Positions 27,331 to 37,272 are shown, counted from the stretch's first letter. The stretch is DNA of 64,000 nt from Flavisphingopyxis sp963800335 (GCA_963800335.1 CAWDAN010000002.1:255322-319321); one strand, 5' to 3'. Numbers and translations: made by a program. The notes: generated by a model not told the origin, from the letters alone.

Positions 27331-27372
27331 CCCGCTGTTTCTGCCGGCCACGCATCCGGCAGCGACAGCGGG
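27331..27372 (+). terminator. Long interrupted hairpin after the stress gene
   Basis: CCCGCTGT-TT-CTGCCGG-CCACGCAT-CCGGCAG-CG-ACAGCGGG forms a two-part stem of 15 paired bases. No T-run follows, so it may terminate weakly or stabilise the 3' end of the small-protein transcript. Confidence 0.5.
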
Positions 27373-27532
27373 GCGGGCGCGGCTGCCAACTGGCACCGCG
27401 CCCATTTGCCAAGAGGCGCCTGAAACGGTTGCCCTTGCGGTAACTGTAAAATTAACCGACACTTTACTGCTGGGTGATACGTCATCCTTCAGGGCCGGAT
27501 AAATCGGTCCGCAGGGGATCGTTCGCTCGGCC

Positions 27533-28921
27533 ATGTTGCGGGTTTTCAAACATTATATTCCCTACGCGGTTGTCGGCCTTGGGCTGGTTGATCTCTTTGC
27601 GCTGATGCTTGCCGGCGAAATCGGCTGGCAGCTGCGAGCGTTTCAGATCGCAATGGATCCCGGCCATCCTGGCGGGCGGCTGATACCGCTGGTCAGCTTT
27701 GCGCTCAGCATCTGGCTGGCGATGGTCGCGGTAGGTGCCTATTCCAGCGAGGCGCTGCTATCTGTCCGTATCGCCATCACGCGGCTGCTCGCGGCGATCT
27801 CACTGGGCGTGATCTTCCTGTCGCTAATGAACTTTCTCGCGCCCGGCGCGACGCTGTGGCGGTCGAATTCGCTCTACGCGATGGTCGCGGCGATCATCAT
27901 CGTGATTGGCTTGCGCCTGATCGTGAGCCGGGCGATCGATACGCGCAATTTCCGGCGACGGATCGTCGTTTTGGGGGCCGGGAGCCGCGCCGAACGGATC
28001 CGCCGGCTGGCGCTGCGACCGGGCTGCGGCTTCACCATCGTCGGCCTGATTGCGATGGCGGAGGGGCCGAACGTGGTTGTGGACGCGACGCCGCGCGGTG
28101 AGATCGCCAACCTGGCGCGCTATGTCGTCGAACGCGACGCGACCGAGGTAGTGCTGGCGCTCGAGGAACGGCGCAATGCCCTGCCGCTCGACGACCTGCT
28201 CAGGATCAAGACGACCGGCGTCCACGTCAACGACATATCGAGTTTTTTCGAACGCGAAACGGGGCGTGTCGATCTCGATAGCGTCAACCCGAGCTGGTTC
28301 ATCTTTTCCGACGGATTTACCGCCGGACAACGACTTTCCAAGGTCTCCAAGCGCATTTTCGACATCGTCATGTCGCTTGCGCTGCTGCTCCTTGCGATCC
28401 CGTTGGTGGCGCTGTTCGGCCTGGCCGTGAAGCTCGGCAGCTCCGGGCCGATCTTCTATCGGCAGACGCGCGTCGGACTTTATGGCCAGACCTATGACAT
28501 CATCAAGCTACGCTCGATGCGGCAGGACGCCGAAAGCGCCGGCAATGCGGTCTGGGCGAGCGAGGACGATCCACGCGTAACGACGATCGGTCGCTGGATG
28601 CGCAAGCTCAGGATCGACGAATTGCCGCAGAGCTGGTGTATTCTGACGGGTGACATGAGCTTCGTCGGGCCGCGGCCTGAACGGCCCCAGTTCGTCGACG
28701 AGCTGCAGGCGCAGATCCCCTTTTATGCCGAGCGGCATATGGTCAAGCCGGGCCTGACCGGCTGGGCGCAGATAAACCTGCCTTATGGTGCGTCGATCGA
28801 CGACAGCCGCGAAAAGCTCGAATACGATCTCTATTACGCCAAGAACTATACGCCTTTCCTCGATGTGCTGATCCTGCTGCAGACGTTGCGCGTCGTCTTG
28901 TGGCCCGAGGGTGCACGATGA
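27533..28921 (+). CDS. PEP-CTERM/exosortase-type sugar transferase (polyprenyl glycosylphosphotransferase)
   Basis: A 462-aa membrane enzyme that transfers the first sugar phosphate to a lipid carrier for exopolysaccharide. Four to five N-terminal membrane helices are followed by a nucleotide-sugar-like region (IVVLGAGSRAERIRRLAL), a further helix near residue 280, and the catalytic C-terminal domain with YDIIKLRSMRQDAESAGNAV, DELPQSWCILTGDMSFVGPRPERP and VKPGLTGWAQIN. The layout is that of the EpsB/TIGR03013-type transferases found beside exosortase systems. The stop overlaps the prsK start (ATGA), placing it in the prs operon. ATG 27533 has only a distant GGGGA. Confidence 0.9.
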   Translation: MLRVFKHYIPYAVVGLGLVDLFALMLAGEIGWQLRAFQIAMDPGHPGGRLIPLVSFALSIWLAMVAVGAYSSEALLSVRIAITRLLAAISLGVIFLSLMNFLAPGATLWRSNSLYAMVAAIIIVIGLRLIVSRAIDTRNFRRRIVVLGAGSRAERIRRLALRPGCGFTIVGLIAMAEGPNVVVDATPRGEIANLARYVVERDATEVVLALEERRNALPLDDLLRIKTTGVHVNDISSFFERETGRVDLDSVNPSWFIFSDGFTAGQRLSKVSKRIFDIVMSLALLLLAIPLVALFGLAVKLGSSGPIFYRQTRVGLYGQTYDIIKLRSMRQDAESAGNAVWASEDDPRVTTIGRWMRKLRIDELPQSWCILTGDMSFVGPRPERPQFVDELQAQIPFYAERHMVKPGLTGWAQINLPYGASIDDSREKLEYDLYYAKNYTPFLDVLILLQTLRVVLWPEGAR

Positions 28922-31032
28922 CCGCGACGATGCAGCCTGGCTGGGACGCGATGTCGCTGATCGCCACGCTGGCCGGTGCGCTGTTCGTCGTGCTCGCTGT
29001 CTGGTCGGTCCGTGGCGACGGTGGAGCCGCGAGGCAGCGCGTTGCGCTCTCGATCGCGCTCTTCGCTTCGGGTCTGTGGGCGGGATTCGCAGGCATTTTC
29101 CCTGCTGCATCGGCGGCCTCGGCAATCCTCGAGACGTTCCGCAATGCTGGCTGGATGGCATATATGTGGCTGGTCTCGGCAGCGCTCGGAAAGCAGCATT
29201 TTCCCCGCGCGGTGCGACTGGTTTACAAAATCGTCGCGGTCCTGATTGCCAGTCTGGCGTTGATTCAGCTTTGTGACCTGGGCGGACTTGTCGGGACGGC
29301 ACAGGTCCCCTTCGTGTTATCGCTCTACATCAATATCAATTTGATCGTCGCGGTCGGACTGCTCGTCCTCGTCCACAATCTTTACTGCATCCTCTCTCCC
29401 GCTGCCCGTCATGGTCTGGGCCCGACGCTGGCAGCGCTGACTGCCCTGTGGGCATACGACCTCAACCTCTACGCGCTCGGGATTTTGGCAGGTGCGCCTG
29501 CCAGCGACCTGATTGCCCTGCGGCCCGCGCTCAGCATCCTCCTCGTCCCGCTGTTCGTGCTTGCGCGGCGACAGGCCGAAGGGATGCGCCTGACGGTTTC
29601 GCGACGGGTTGCCTTCCAGTCATTGTCGCTCGTCGCGATCGGCACCTACCTTGCCGCGATGGCGTTGATCGCCAACGTCATGCGATCGCTCGGCGGCGAC
29701 TACGGTCGTGTCGTCCAACAGGTCGTCCTGATGGGCGCACTGGCGGGACTGCTGCTGCTGATCGCATCGCCGCGTTTTCGCGCATGGTTGCGCGTCATGG
29801 TGAGCAAGCATTTCTTTCGCCACCGCTACGATTATCGCAGCGAATGGATGCGGTTTACCGAAACCGTCGGCCATCCCGCGGCGACCAACGGCTCGCTCGA
29901 ATCGCGCGTCGTCAAGGCGCTGGCCGATATCACCGGCTCGCCAGGCGGCGCACTGATGCTGCCCGACGCCAATCTGACGCTGGGCCTAGAACAGACCTGG
30001 CATTGGGACGAATTCTCCGATCCGCATCACATCGTTCCGACCGCTATCGCCGAGTATCTGCAAGCCTCAGAACGCGTGATCGAATTTGATGTCGTGCGCC
30101 AAAACCCGGCGAACGAGAGGGTGGCGTTTCCAGATTGGATGCTAAAGCGTCCAGCAATCTGGAGTGCGGTGCCACTCGTCCATTTTGGTCGCCTCGTCGG
30201 CCTCGTCGTTCTCTCACGACCGGCGCATGCCCGGCGACTCGACTGGGAGGATTTCGATCTGTTGAAAACGGTCGGCGGGCAGGTCGCGAGCTATCTCAGC
30301 GAGGCGCAAAGCCAGTATGCGCTATCCGAAGCGCGGCGGTTCGACGAATTCAATCGACGGTTCGCGTTCATCATGCACGATATCAAGAATGCGGTCAGCC
30401 AGTTGAGCCTGCTGGCGCGCAATGTCGAACGTCACGCGGACAACCCGCAATTCCGTCAGGACATGGTGGAGACACTCAACATCTCGGCGGCGCGGCTGAA
30501 TACGCTGCTGGCGCGCCTGTCTCAGCACCACAAGGGCAAGGCGACCCAGCCCGTCCGACTGTCGCTGCGTGCGGTTGTCGACGTGATCGTTACGCAGAAG
30601 AACGCGCTGCATCCGGTCCTGGTCGGTCACGATTGCGCAATTGAGGCCTTCGCCGATCGCGAATGCGTTGAACAGATCATCGGACATCTCGTCCAGAACG
30701 CGATCGACGCCAGCGAGCCCGGCGTCCCGGTTCGCATCGCGATCCGGGAGATCGGTCAATCGGTTGCGATCGACGTTATAGATCATGGCTGCGGGATGAG
30801 CCCCGAATTCATTCGCGACGACCTGTTCAAGGCATTTTCATCGACCAAGCAGGGCGGTTTCGGCATCGGGGCGTTCGAGGCCCGCGCGCTCGCCCAGGCA
30901 ATGAACGGGCGGATCGAGGTTCATAGCCGACCGGGGCAGGGGAGCCGATTTACCTTGTGGTTGCCCAAGGCCGACGCCGCAGCCGCCGACGAACCCGAAG
31001 CCAAGCAAGACAATGACAGGACCGCCGCATGA
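28918..31032 (+). CDS. prsK: PEP-CTERM system sensor histidine kinase PrsK
   Basis: A 704-aa membrane kinase. About eight N-terminal hydrophobic helices (residues 1-280) are followed by a GAF-like region (residues 320-460) and a kinase core with phospho-acceptor His in FIMHDIKNAVSQLSLLAR. The ATPase domain has N-box NAIDASEPG, DHGCGMSPEF and QGGFGIGAFEARALAQ. It is recognised as PrsK by its HDIKN-type H-box, its size, and its place between a sugar transferase and PrsR. It probably phosphorylates PrsR to control PEP-CTERM/exopolysaccharide genes. ATG 28918 overlaps the upstream stop, and its own stop overlaps prsR (31029-31032). Confidence 0.9.
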   Translation: MTATMQPGWDAMSLIATLAGALFVVLAVWSVRGDGGAARQRVALSIALFASGLWAGFAGIFPAASAASAILETFRNAGWMAYMWLVSAALGKQHFPRAVRLVYKIVAVLIASLALIQLCDLGGLVGTAQVPFVLSLYININLIVAVGLLVLVHNLYCILSPAARHGLGPTLAALTALWAYDLNLYALGILAGAPASDLIALRPALSILLVPLFVLARRQAEGMRLTVSRRVAFQSLSLVAIGTYLAAMALIANVMRSLGGDYGRVVQQVVLMGALAGLLLLIASPRFRAWLRVMVSKHFFRHRYDYRSEWMRFTETVGHPAATNGSLESRVVKALADITGSPGGALMLPDANLTLGLEQTWHWDEFSDPHHIVPTAIAEYLQASERVIEFDVVRQNPANERVAFPDWMLKRPAIWSAVPLVHFGRLVGLVVLSRPAHARRLDWEDFDLLKTVGGQVASYLSEAQSQYALSEARRFDEFNRRFAFIMHDIKNAVSQLSLLARNVERHADNPQFRQDMVETLNISAARLNTLLARLSQHHKGKATQPVRLSLRAVVDVIVTQKNALHPVLVGHDCAIEAFADRECVEQIIGHLVQNAIDASEPGVPVRIAIREIGQSVAIDVIDHGCGMSPEFIRDDLFKAFSSTKQGGFGIGAFEARALAQAMNGRIEVHSRPGQGSRFTLWLPKADAAAADEPEAKQDNDRTAA

Positions 31033-32414
31033 ATGCGCCCGCCACCATCCATGGCCCTCGCAAATTGCTCGTGATCGAGGATGACCCCGGTCTTCAGAAG
31101 CAGTTGCGCTGGGCCTATGACGATTGCGAAGTGCTGATTGCCGGAACGCGTGCCGAGGCGATCGAGCAACTGCGCGCGCACGAACCCGATGTCGTGACAC
31201 TCGACCTCGGCCTGCCGCCCGATCCCGACGGTACGAGCGAAGGCTTTGCCGTCCTTGCCGAATTGCTTGCGCTCAAGCCCGACCTCAAGATCATCGTCGC
31301 CTCGGGTCATGCCGCGCGCGAAAGCGCGCTCCAGGCGATCGCCCAGGGCGCCTATGATTTCTATTCGAAGCCGATCGATATCGACGAGTTGGGCCTGATC
31401 GTCCGGCGCGCGTTTCATGTCACCGAGCTTGAGCGCGAGAATCGACGCCTTGTCGACCTGGCGATGGCCGAACCGGGCATGGCCAAGATTCTGACGGGCG
31501 CGCCCGAAATGCACAAGGTCATGCGGACGGTCGAGCGCGTCGCGACGACCGATGCCTCGGTCCTGCTGCTCGGCGCGAGCGGCACGGGCAAGGAACTGCT
31601 GGCCCACGGATTGCACGATGCCAGTGCACGCAAGGACGGTACGTTCGTCGCGATCAATTGCGCCGCGATCCCCGAGAACCTGCTCGAAAGCGAGCTCTTT
31701 GGCCACGAAAAGGGGGCCTTCACCGGCGCGGTAAAGACGACGCCCGGCAAGATCGAGATGGCGCACAAGGGGACGCTGTTCCTCGACGAGGTCGGCGACA
31801 TCCCGCTCAGCCTGCAGGTCAAGCTGCTCCGCTTCCTCCAGGAACGCGTCATCGAGCGCGTCGGCGGCCGCAAGCCGATCGCGGTCGATACGCGGATCGT
31901 ATGCGCGACGCACCGCGATCTCGACACGATGATCGCTGCCGAAAGCTTTCGCGAGGATCTCTATTACCGACTCGCCGAGATTGTCGTGAAGATCCCGGCG
32001 CTGGCCGATCGCCCCGGCGATGCCGCCCTGCTCGCCCGGGCCTTCGTCCGCCGCATGGCGCCCGAGGTCAACTCGGCGGTGAAGGGCCTGTCGGCCGGTG
32101 CGCTTGCCGCGATCGACGCCTGGCGCTGGCCGGGCAATGTCCGTGAACTCGAAAACCGGATCAAGCGCGCGGTGATCATGGCCGACGGTAAATACGTCTC
32201 GGTCGAGGATCTCGACCTGCCCGACAGCGATAGCGATACGCCCGGCGAAGTCGATGTCATCAACCTCAAGGCCGCGCGCGAGGTCGCCGATCGCAAGATG
32301 ATCCGCCGCGCGCTCGCGCGTGCCGACGGCAATATCTCGGCCTCGGCCAAGATCCTCGGGATCAGCCGCCCGACGCTCTACGACCTGCTCAAACAGTACG
32401 ACATGCAGGACTGA
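31029..32414 (+). CDS. prsR: PEP-CTERM-box sigma-54 response regulator PrsR
   Basis: A 461-aa NtrC-class activator. The receiver domain has its phospho-acceptor in VVTLDLGLPPDPDGTSEG and the conserved Lys in YSKPID. The AAA+ domain has Walker A LGASGTGKELLAHG, the intact sigma-54 contact loop GAFTGA, and Walker B GTLFLDEVGDIP. The FIS-type helix-turn-helix is SASAKILGISRPTLYDLLKQ. All catalytic motifs are intact, so it should activate sigma-54 promoters, in this family typically genes of PEP-CTERM proteins. It is translationally coupled to prsK by an ATGA overlap, with prsT one base downstream. Confidence 0.93.
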   Translation: MNAPATIHGPRKLLVIEDDPGLQKQLRWAYDDCEVLIAGTRAEAIEQLRAHEPDVVTLDLGLPPDPDGTSEGFAVLAELLALKPDLKIIVASGHAARESALQAIAQGAYDFYSKPIDIDELGLIVRRAFHVTELERENRRLVDLAMAEPGMAKILTGAPEMHKVMRTVERVATTDASVLLLGASGTGKELLAHGLHDASARKDGTFVAINCAAIPENLLESELFGHEKGAFTGAVKTTPGKIEMAHKGTLFLDEVGDIPLSLQVKLLRFLQERVIERVGGRKPIAVDTRIVCATHRDLDTMIAAESFREDLYYRLAEIVVKIPALADRPGDAALLARAFVRRMAPEVNSAVKGLSAGALAAIDAWRWPGNVRELENRIKRAVIMADGKYVSVEDLDLPDSDSDTPGEVDVINLKAAREVADRKMIRRALARADGNISASAKILGISRPTLYDLLKQYDMQD

Positions 32415-32415
32415 G

Positions 32416-34349
32416 ATGCGCATCGGTCGGTCCCTGTTTGGTTGCGCCCTGATGCTCGCGTTCGCCGTTTCGGTCGGGCCGACGGGGGCAGGCGCAGCGC
32501 CCGATACGCCGAGCGCCGAAGCGCGCGCGGCGGTCAATCGCGCTTTGGGTTACGAGCGCAATCGCGACTATCGCGCGGCCCGCGTCGAGGCGCTCAACGC
32601 AGTCCGCGCCGATCCCGCCTGGCCGACTGCGCACATCGTCCAGGCGCGCGTGGCAATTGCTCTCGGCGATGCCATTGCGGCGAGCGAAGCGATCGATGCC
32701 GCGCGCCAATCGGGCGCTGACCCTGCCAGCCTGCGCACGCTGTCGGCGCACGCCGCAATCCTGAGGGGCGAGCCGCAGGAAGCGCTCGATATCCTTTCCG
32801 ACGGCCCGATTACGGCAGGGCGCACGGCCTATGCCGCGCGGCTCCGTGCCATCGCCTATCGCGCGCTGGGCGATCAAGCCGGCAGCGCAGCGCAGCGCTC
32901 GACGCGGCAGTAGCCATCGATCCGCGCGATGCAGCTACCTGGACCGAAATCAGCCGCTTTCGCCTGAGCAATGCCGACCCCCTTGGCGCAGCCGAGGCGA
33001 TCGATCGCGCGATCGCGCTCGATCCGCGCGACATCGATGCGGCGCGGATCAAGGCGGTGCTGGTGCGCGACCGCTATGGCCTGATCGCCAGCCTGCCGTG
33101 GTTCGAGGCGGCGCTGGCAATTGCGCCGTCGGACATCGATGCGCTGGTCGAATATGGCGCCACGCTGGGCGATGCGGGGCGATACACCGACATGCTCGTG
33201 GTGCTGCGACGCGCCAATGCGCTCGCCCCCCGCGATCCGCGTCCGCTGTTCCTCCAGGCTGTGCTTGCTGCGCGGGCAGGGAACTACACGCTCGCGCGCA
33301 GCCTGCTCGAGAAGACCGGTGGGCAGCTCGACGGACAGCCATCTTACATGCTGGTCCGCGGGATCGTCGAGAACAGCCTCGGCGCGCACAGCACCGCATC
33401 GAAATGGGCAACGCGCCTTCTCAGCCGCCAGCCGGGCAGCGAGGTAGCGCGTCGCCTGCTTGTCGATGCCAGCCTCGCGGCGGGGTCGAGTGCCGCCGCA
33501 TGGAGCGCCGCGGCGCCGCTTGTCCGCGGGCGGATCGCCGACAGCTGGGACCTGCTTGCCGCAGCGCAGGCCTATGCTGCCAGCGGCCAGGCCGGACAGC
33601 CGGGCGACCTGATCGACCAGGCGGCGTCCTTTCCCGGAGTGACCGGCGCGATTGCCTTGGGCGAACGTGCGGCTGACGACACGCGCGCTGGGGATGCGGC
33701 GACGGCACTTCCGGCAATCCGTCGCGCGCTCGAAAGCGGCGATACCGCCAATGCCGATGCGACTGCCTTTGCGCTGGCAAGTGCCGCACCGGGCGTCGCC
33801 GATGCACGGATCATCCAGGGTGACGTTGCAATGGCAGCGGGACGAACGGGCGAGGCCGCGACACATTATCGCGAGGCACTGTCGATACGCGTCGACGAGG
33901 CGGCGACGCTGCGGCTGGTCGATGCGCTAATGCGCAGCGGCAAGCGCGATGCGGCGATCGATGCGCTGACCGCATTTCTCAGCGCGACGCCGAAGGCGAT
34001 CGACGCCAACCGCGTCGCGGCGTCCTTCTATCTCGATGCGCGCGACTGGGATCATGGCATCGCCACGCTCGAGGCGCTGCGCGCGCGGCTGGGCGATCGC
34101 GATGCCGTCATCCTGTCGCAACTTGGTCGCGCTTATCTCGGCAAGGGGCAGGCCACCCGCGCGCGCGAACTGCTTCGCGCCGCATACGAACTGCAACCCG
34201 GTAATGCGGGCGTCGCGAGCCTGTTTAGCATTGCTTTGTCACGGAGCGGCGGGAGCGAACAGGCCGCGCGCGATCTGGCGATCAAGGCGGTCGCGATCGA
34301 GCCGGGCAATGCGATCTATCGCAAACGGCTCAAAGATCTGGAACGCTGA
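32416..34349 (+). pseudogene. prsT: PEP-CTERM system TPR protein PrsT, out of frame at an AGCGC repeat
   Basis: A predicted exported TPR protein. The signal peptide is GRSLFGCALMLAFAVSVGPT-GAGA, followed by many TPR units (for example ARVEALNAVRADPAWPTAHI, RANALAPRDPRPLFLQAVLA, ELLRAAYELQPGNAGVASLF). The first frame stops at TAG 32911-32913. The TPR frame continues from about 32895 to 34349. The break lies in three tandem AGCGC units (32884-32898). Removing one unit restores an uninterrupted frame of about 642 aa reading AGSAALDAAVAIDPRD. A single missing base would also restore it. The gene starts one base after the prsR stop. PrsT proteins accompany PrsK/PrsR in exosortase A systems. Confidence 0.85.
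32884..32898 (+). repeat. Three tandem AGCGC units inside prsT
   Basis: AGCGC x3 sits exactly where the prsT frame breaks. Two copies would give an intact gene, four copies would not, so slippage by one unit could switch the frame. Confidence 0.85.
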
Positions 34350-34386
34350 TATAATCGAGTAGCGGCGCGTGCCGCCCGGGATCGGC

Positions 34387-34731
34387 TCAGGCGTCGGTGC
34401 GCGCGACGTCCTCCACCGCGATCCCTATCCGCTCCATGTGGCGCGCGATCGGCGGCCAGATGTTGTCGAGGAAATCGCGCCGCATCATCGCCCGCAGCTT
34501 TGCCTGTGCGCCATCGGCAACGAACATGCCGACGCCGCGCTTGACCACGACCAGCCCGTCATCCTGGAAGGTCTGATAGGCCTTGGCGACGGTTAGCGGA
34601 TTGGCTCCTTCCTCGGCAGCGAGGGCGCGGACCGACGGCAACATGTCGCCGTCGGCATAGGTGCCGTCGAGTATCGTCGCCGCGATGGTGTCGCGCAACT
34701 TGAGGTATACGGGCTTGTTGGGATCGATCAT
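34387..34731 (-). CDS. GntR-family transcriptional regulator (YtrA type)
   Basis: A short 114-aa GntR regulator. The winged-helix domain has VYLKLRDTIAATILDGTYAD, DMLPSVRALAAEEGANPLTV and QDDGLVVVKRGVGMFVADGA, the classic GntR signature. Only about 35 residues follow it, which is the size of the YtrA subfamily, regulators that usually control an adjacent ABC transporter. No such transporter lies beside it here, so the target is unknown. An A/T-rich stretch (TATTATGGCAATAA on the minus strand) directly upstream could carry its promoter or operator. Confidence 0.88.
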   Translation of the reverse strand: MIDPNKPVYLKLRDTIAATILDGTYADGDMLPSVRALAAEEGANPLTVAKAYQTFQDDGLVVVKRGVGMFVADGAQAKLRAMMRRDFLDNIWPPIARHMERIGIAVEDVARTDA

Positions 34732-34797
34732 CCCGCGTTATTGCCATAATACAGTGGGGCGGTCAAGGCGAGTCTCGCCGCCGGATCTCTGGTTTTG

Positions 34798-35388
34798 CTA
34801 GGCCTCGGGCGACCAGTGATGCACGATATCGCCGAGTGCGGGACGCAGGCGTTCTTCGGGCGAATCGGGCCGCGTGCCGAGAAAGACGAAACCGGCGACG
34901 CGATCGTCGGCATGGGCGCCGAGCGCGGCGGCAACGTCTTCGTCATACGCTGCCCAGCCGGTGATCCAGCTGCCGGCAAAACCGTACGCATGTATTGCGT
35001 GAAGCAGGTTCATCGTTGCCGCGCCGCACGACAAGCGCTGTTCCCACAACGGGATGTGGCTCGTAGTGTCGGGGGCCGATAGGACAACGACCAGGCAGGG
35101 TGCCTGATGTGCGAAGGCGGCGACCGCTTCGATTTCGAGCCGTCCCGCGTCGGGGCGTTCGCGACGATAGGCCTTATCGAGCATGTCGGCGAAGGCGGCG
35201 CGCTGGTCGGCGTCGATCACGACGAAGCGCCACGGGGCCAGCTTGCCGTGATCGGGCGTGCGCGCCGCGATCGTGAGGATCTCCTCGAGCTGTTCGGTCG
35301 AGGGGCCCGGCGCTTCGAGCTGGCGAGGCTTTGCCGAACGCCGCGTGGCAAGGTGCGAAATCACGGTATCTGGGTCGTTCATCGTCAT
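34798..35388 (-). CDS. Nitroreductase family protein (YdjA-like)
   Basis: A 196-aa FMN-dependent oxidoreductase of the small YdjA-type branch. The N-terminal FMN-binding motif is ATRRSAKPRQL (family RRS). TIAARTPDHGKLAPWRFVVI and the C-terminal GSWITGWAAYDEDVAAALGA with FVFLGTRPDSPEER are typical. It would act as a cytoplasmic homodimer using NAD(P)H. The substrate is unknown. It is divergent from the peptide transporter and separated from the GntR gene by about 65 bp. Confidence 0.88.
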   Translation of the reverse strand: MTMNDPDTVISHLATRRSAKPRQLEAPGPSTEQLEEILTIAARTPDHGKLAPWRFVVIDADQRAAFADMLDKAYRRERPDAGRLEIEAVAAFAHQAPCLVVVLSAPDTTSHIPLWEQRLSCGAATMNLLHAIHAYGFAGSWITGWAAYDEDVAAALGAHADDRVAGFVFLGTRPDSPEERLRPALGDIVHHWSPEA

Positions 35389-35510
35389 GACAGGCGCCTA
35401 GCAGCAAGGTCCAATTGCAACAACGCGCTTCACAAGGCGAATTCTGTCGCTAGGGTGCGGCGCCAATGGCGCAATCAATGCGCACCGTAATCTATCCGGG
35501 AGGATGCACC

Positions 35511-37181
35511 TTGGACTTTCAACAAATCATCGTGACGACGGCGTCCGTTTTCCTCGTCCTGCTTTTGATCGGCGGCTTTGCCATCGTTTCTTCGAAAAAA
35601 CCCGAATTTGCGGGCCATCCGAAGGGGCTTTACGTCCTCTTCTTCGCCGAGATGTGGGAGCGTTTCTCCTATTACGGCATGCGCGCGCTGCTGATCTTCT
35701 ACCTGACACAGCATTGGCTGTTCAGCGATGAAAAATCCTCGGTCATCTACGGTGCCTATACCGCGCTCGTCTATATCGCGCCGGTGCTCGGCGGCTATCT
35801 CGCCGACAAGTATCTGGGCCAACGCAAGGCGGTGGCATTCGGCGCCCTTCTGCTGACCTTCGGCCATTTCCTGATGGCCTTTGAAGGCATGTCGGGGGTT
35901 ACCGATCCGCTCGTCAAACAGGCCGATCCTGCGATCAACATCTTCTGGCTGGCATTGAGCTTCATCATCGTCGGTTCGGGTTTCCTCAAGGCCAACATCT
36001 CGGTCATCGTCGGCCAGCTTTATCCACGCACCGACATTCGCCGCGATGGCGCGTACACCATCTTCTACATGGGCATTAACGTCGGTGCCGCCGTCGGTAC
36101 GATCATCGCCGGCTATCTCGGCCAGACCTATGGTTGGTCATACGGCTTCGGTGCGGCGGGTATCGGCATGTTGCTCGGCCTGGTTGTCTTCACGGTCTAC
36201 CGCCCGTTGTTGCTCGGCAAGGGCGAATCGACGGTTCCCGATCGTCTCAATCAGCCGTTCATGGGCATCAAGTTCGAATGGTTCCTCTATCTCGTCGGCA
36301 TCGTCGCCGTAGTCGTGACGTGGTGGCTGGTGCAGAACCAGGCGATCGTCGGAACGTTGCTGGGCGTGTTCGGCGCGATCCTGGTCGCCTATGTCATCTA
36401 CCACGCGGTCACCAAGTTGGAGCCGCACGATCGTGACCGCATCTTTGCCGCCATGTTCCTTATTTTCGGCTCGATCCTGTTCTGGGCCCTGTTCGAACAG
36501 GCCGGCTCTTCGCTCAACCTGTTTACCGATCGCTATGTCGATCGTGCGGGTGTCGAGGCGTCGCTGTTCCAGTCGATCAACCCGATTTACATCATCCTGC
36601 TTGGCCCGATCTTCGCCTATCTGTGGATCTGGCTCGGCAAACGGGGGCTTGAACCGTCGGCTGCGGCCAAGTTCGGCCTCGGCCTGCTCCAGTTGGGACT
36701 CGGCTTTCTTGTCCTCGTCTGGGGCGCGAATGCGGTCGGCATGGAAAATGCCACGCCGGTCCTGTTCATCTTCCTCCTCTACCTGCTGCACACGATGGGC
36801 GAATTGTGCCTGTCGCCGGTGGGCCTGAGTGCGATGAACCGTCTGGCCCCCGCCCACATGGCCTCGCTGATCATGGGCACGTGGTTCTTCGCTTCGGCGA
36901 CGGGCAACTTCGTCGCCGGGCAAATCGCGGCAGCGACGGGTTCGGAGGCCGCCTCGGGCGAAGGCGCGGCGAAGGAAACCGTGCTCGCGGTCTATCAGCA
37001 GATCGGTCTGATCACGATCGGCGTGGCGGTGGCGGTGATTATTATCTCGCCGCTGATCAAGAAGCTGATGCATCTCGATACTCTGCAGGATGCCGAACCG
37101 GGCGACGATCTGCTCGGCCAGGGCGAAGTCGGCGAGCCTCAGGCAGCCGGGGTTCACCCCGACACGCGCCCTCAAGGCTAA
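35511..37181 (+). CDS. POT-family proton-coupled oligopeptide transporter, TTG start
   Basis: A protein of about 556 aa with 14 or so transmembrane helices, importing di- and tripeptides with protons. The PTR2 signature EMWERFSYYGMRALLIFYLT (ExxERFxYYG) is intact. LADKYLGQRKAVAFGALL and FYMGINVGAAVGTIIAGYLG match the family, as does ILFWALFEQAGSSLNLFTDR. GGGAGG (35498-35503) lies 7 nt before TTG 35511, giving DFQQIIVTTASVFLV... An ATG at 35466 would add 15 non-conserved residues with a weak ribosome site, so TTG is preferred. The neighbouring exported amidohydrolases may share a role in peptide or dipeptide use (inference). Confidence 0.92.
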   Translation: MDFQQIIVTTASVFLVLLLIGGFAIVSSKKPEFAGHPKGLYVLFFAEMWERFSYYGMRALLIFYLTQHWLFSDEKSSVIYGAYTALVYIAPVLGGYLADKYLGQRKAVAFGALLLTFGHFLMAFEGMSGVTDPLVKQADPAINIFWLALSFIIVGSGFLKANISVIVGQLYPRTDIRRDGAYTIFYMGINVGAAVGTIIAGYLGQTYGWSYGFGAAGIGMLLGLVVFTVYRPLLLGKGESTVPDRLNQPFMGIKFEWFLYLVGIVAVVVTWWLVQNQAIVGTLLGVFGAILVAYVIYHAVTKLEPHDRDRIFAAMFLIFGSILFWALFEQAGSSLNLFTDRYVDRAGVEASLFQSINPIYIILLGPIFAYLWIWLGKRGLEPSAAAKFGLGLLQLGLGFLVLVWGANAVGMENATPVLFIFLLYLLHTMGELCLSPVGLSAMNRLAPAHMASLIMGTWFFASATGNFVAGQIAAATGSEAASGEGAAKETVLAVYQQIGLITIGVAVAVIIISPLIKKLMHLDTLQDAEPGDDLLGQGEVGEPQAAGVHPDTRPQG

Positions 37182-37272
37182 CTTGCCGGACTAAACCGAA
37201 TACGAACAACGCGCCGCTGGTCAATCGATCGGCGGCGCGTTACGCTTGGGGACTATCGACAGGGGGCGCGCA

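Noticed and set aside
27391..27410. Possible sigma-54 promoter TGGCAC...TTTGCC upstream of the prs operon
   Set aside because: The distance between the GG and GC elements is 14 bases where 10 is required.
30921..32537. 538-codon open frame opposite prsR
   Set aside because: Antisense shadow of the response regulator with no recognisable domain.
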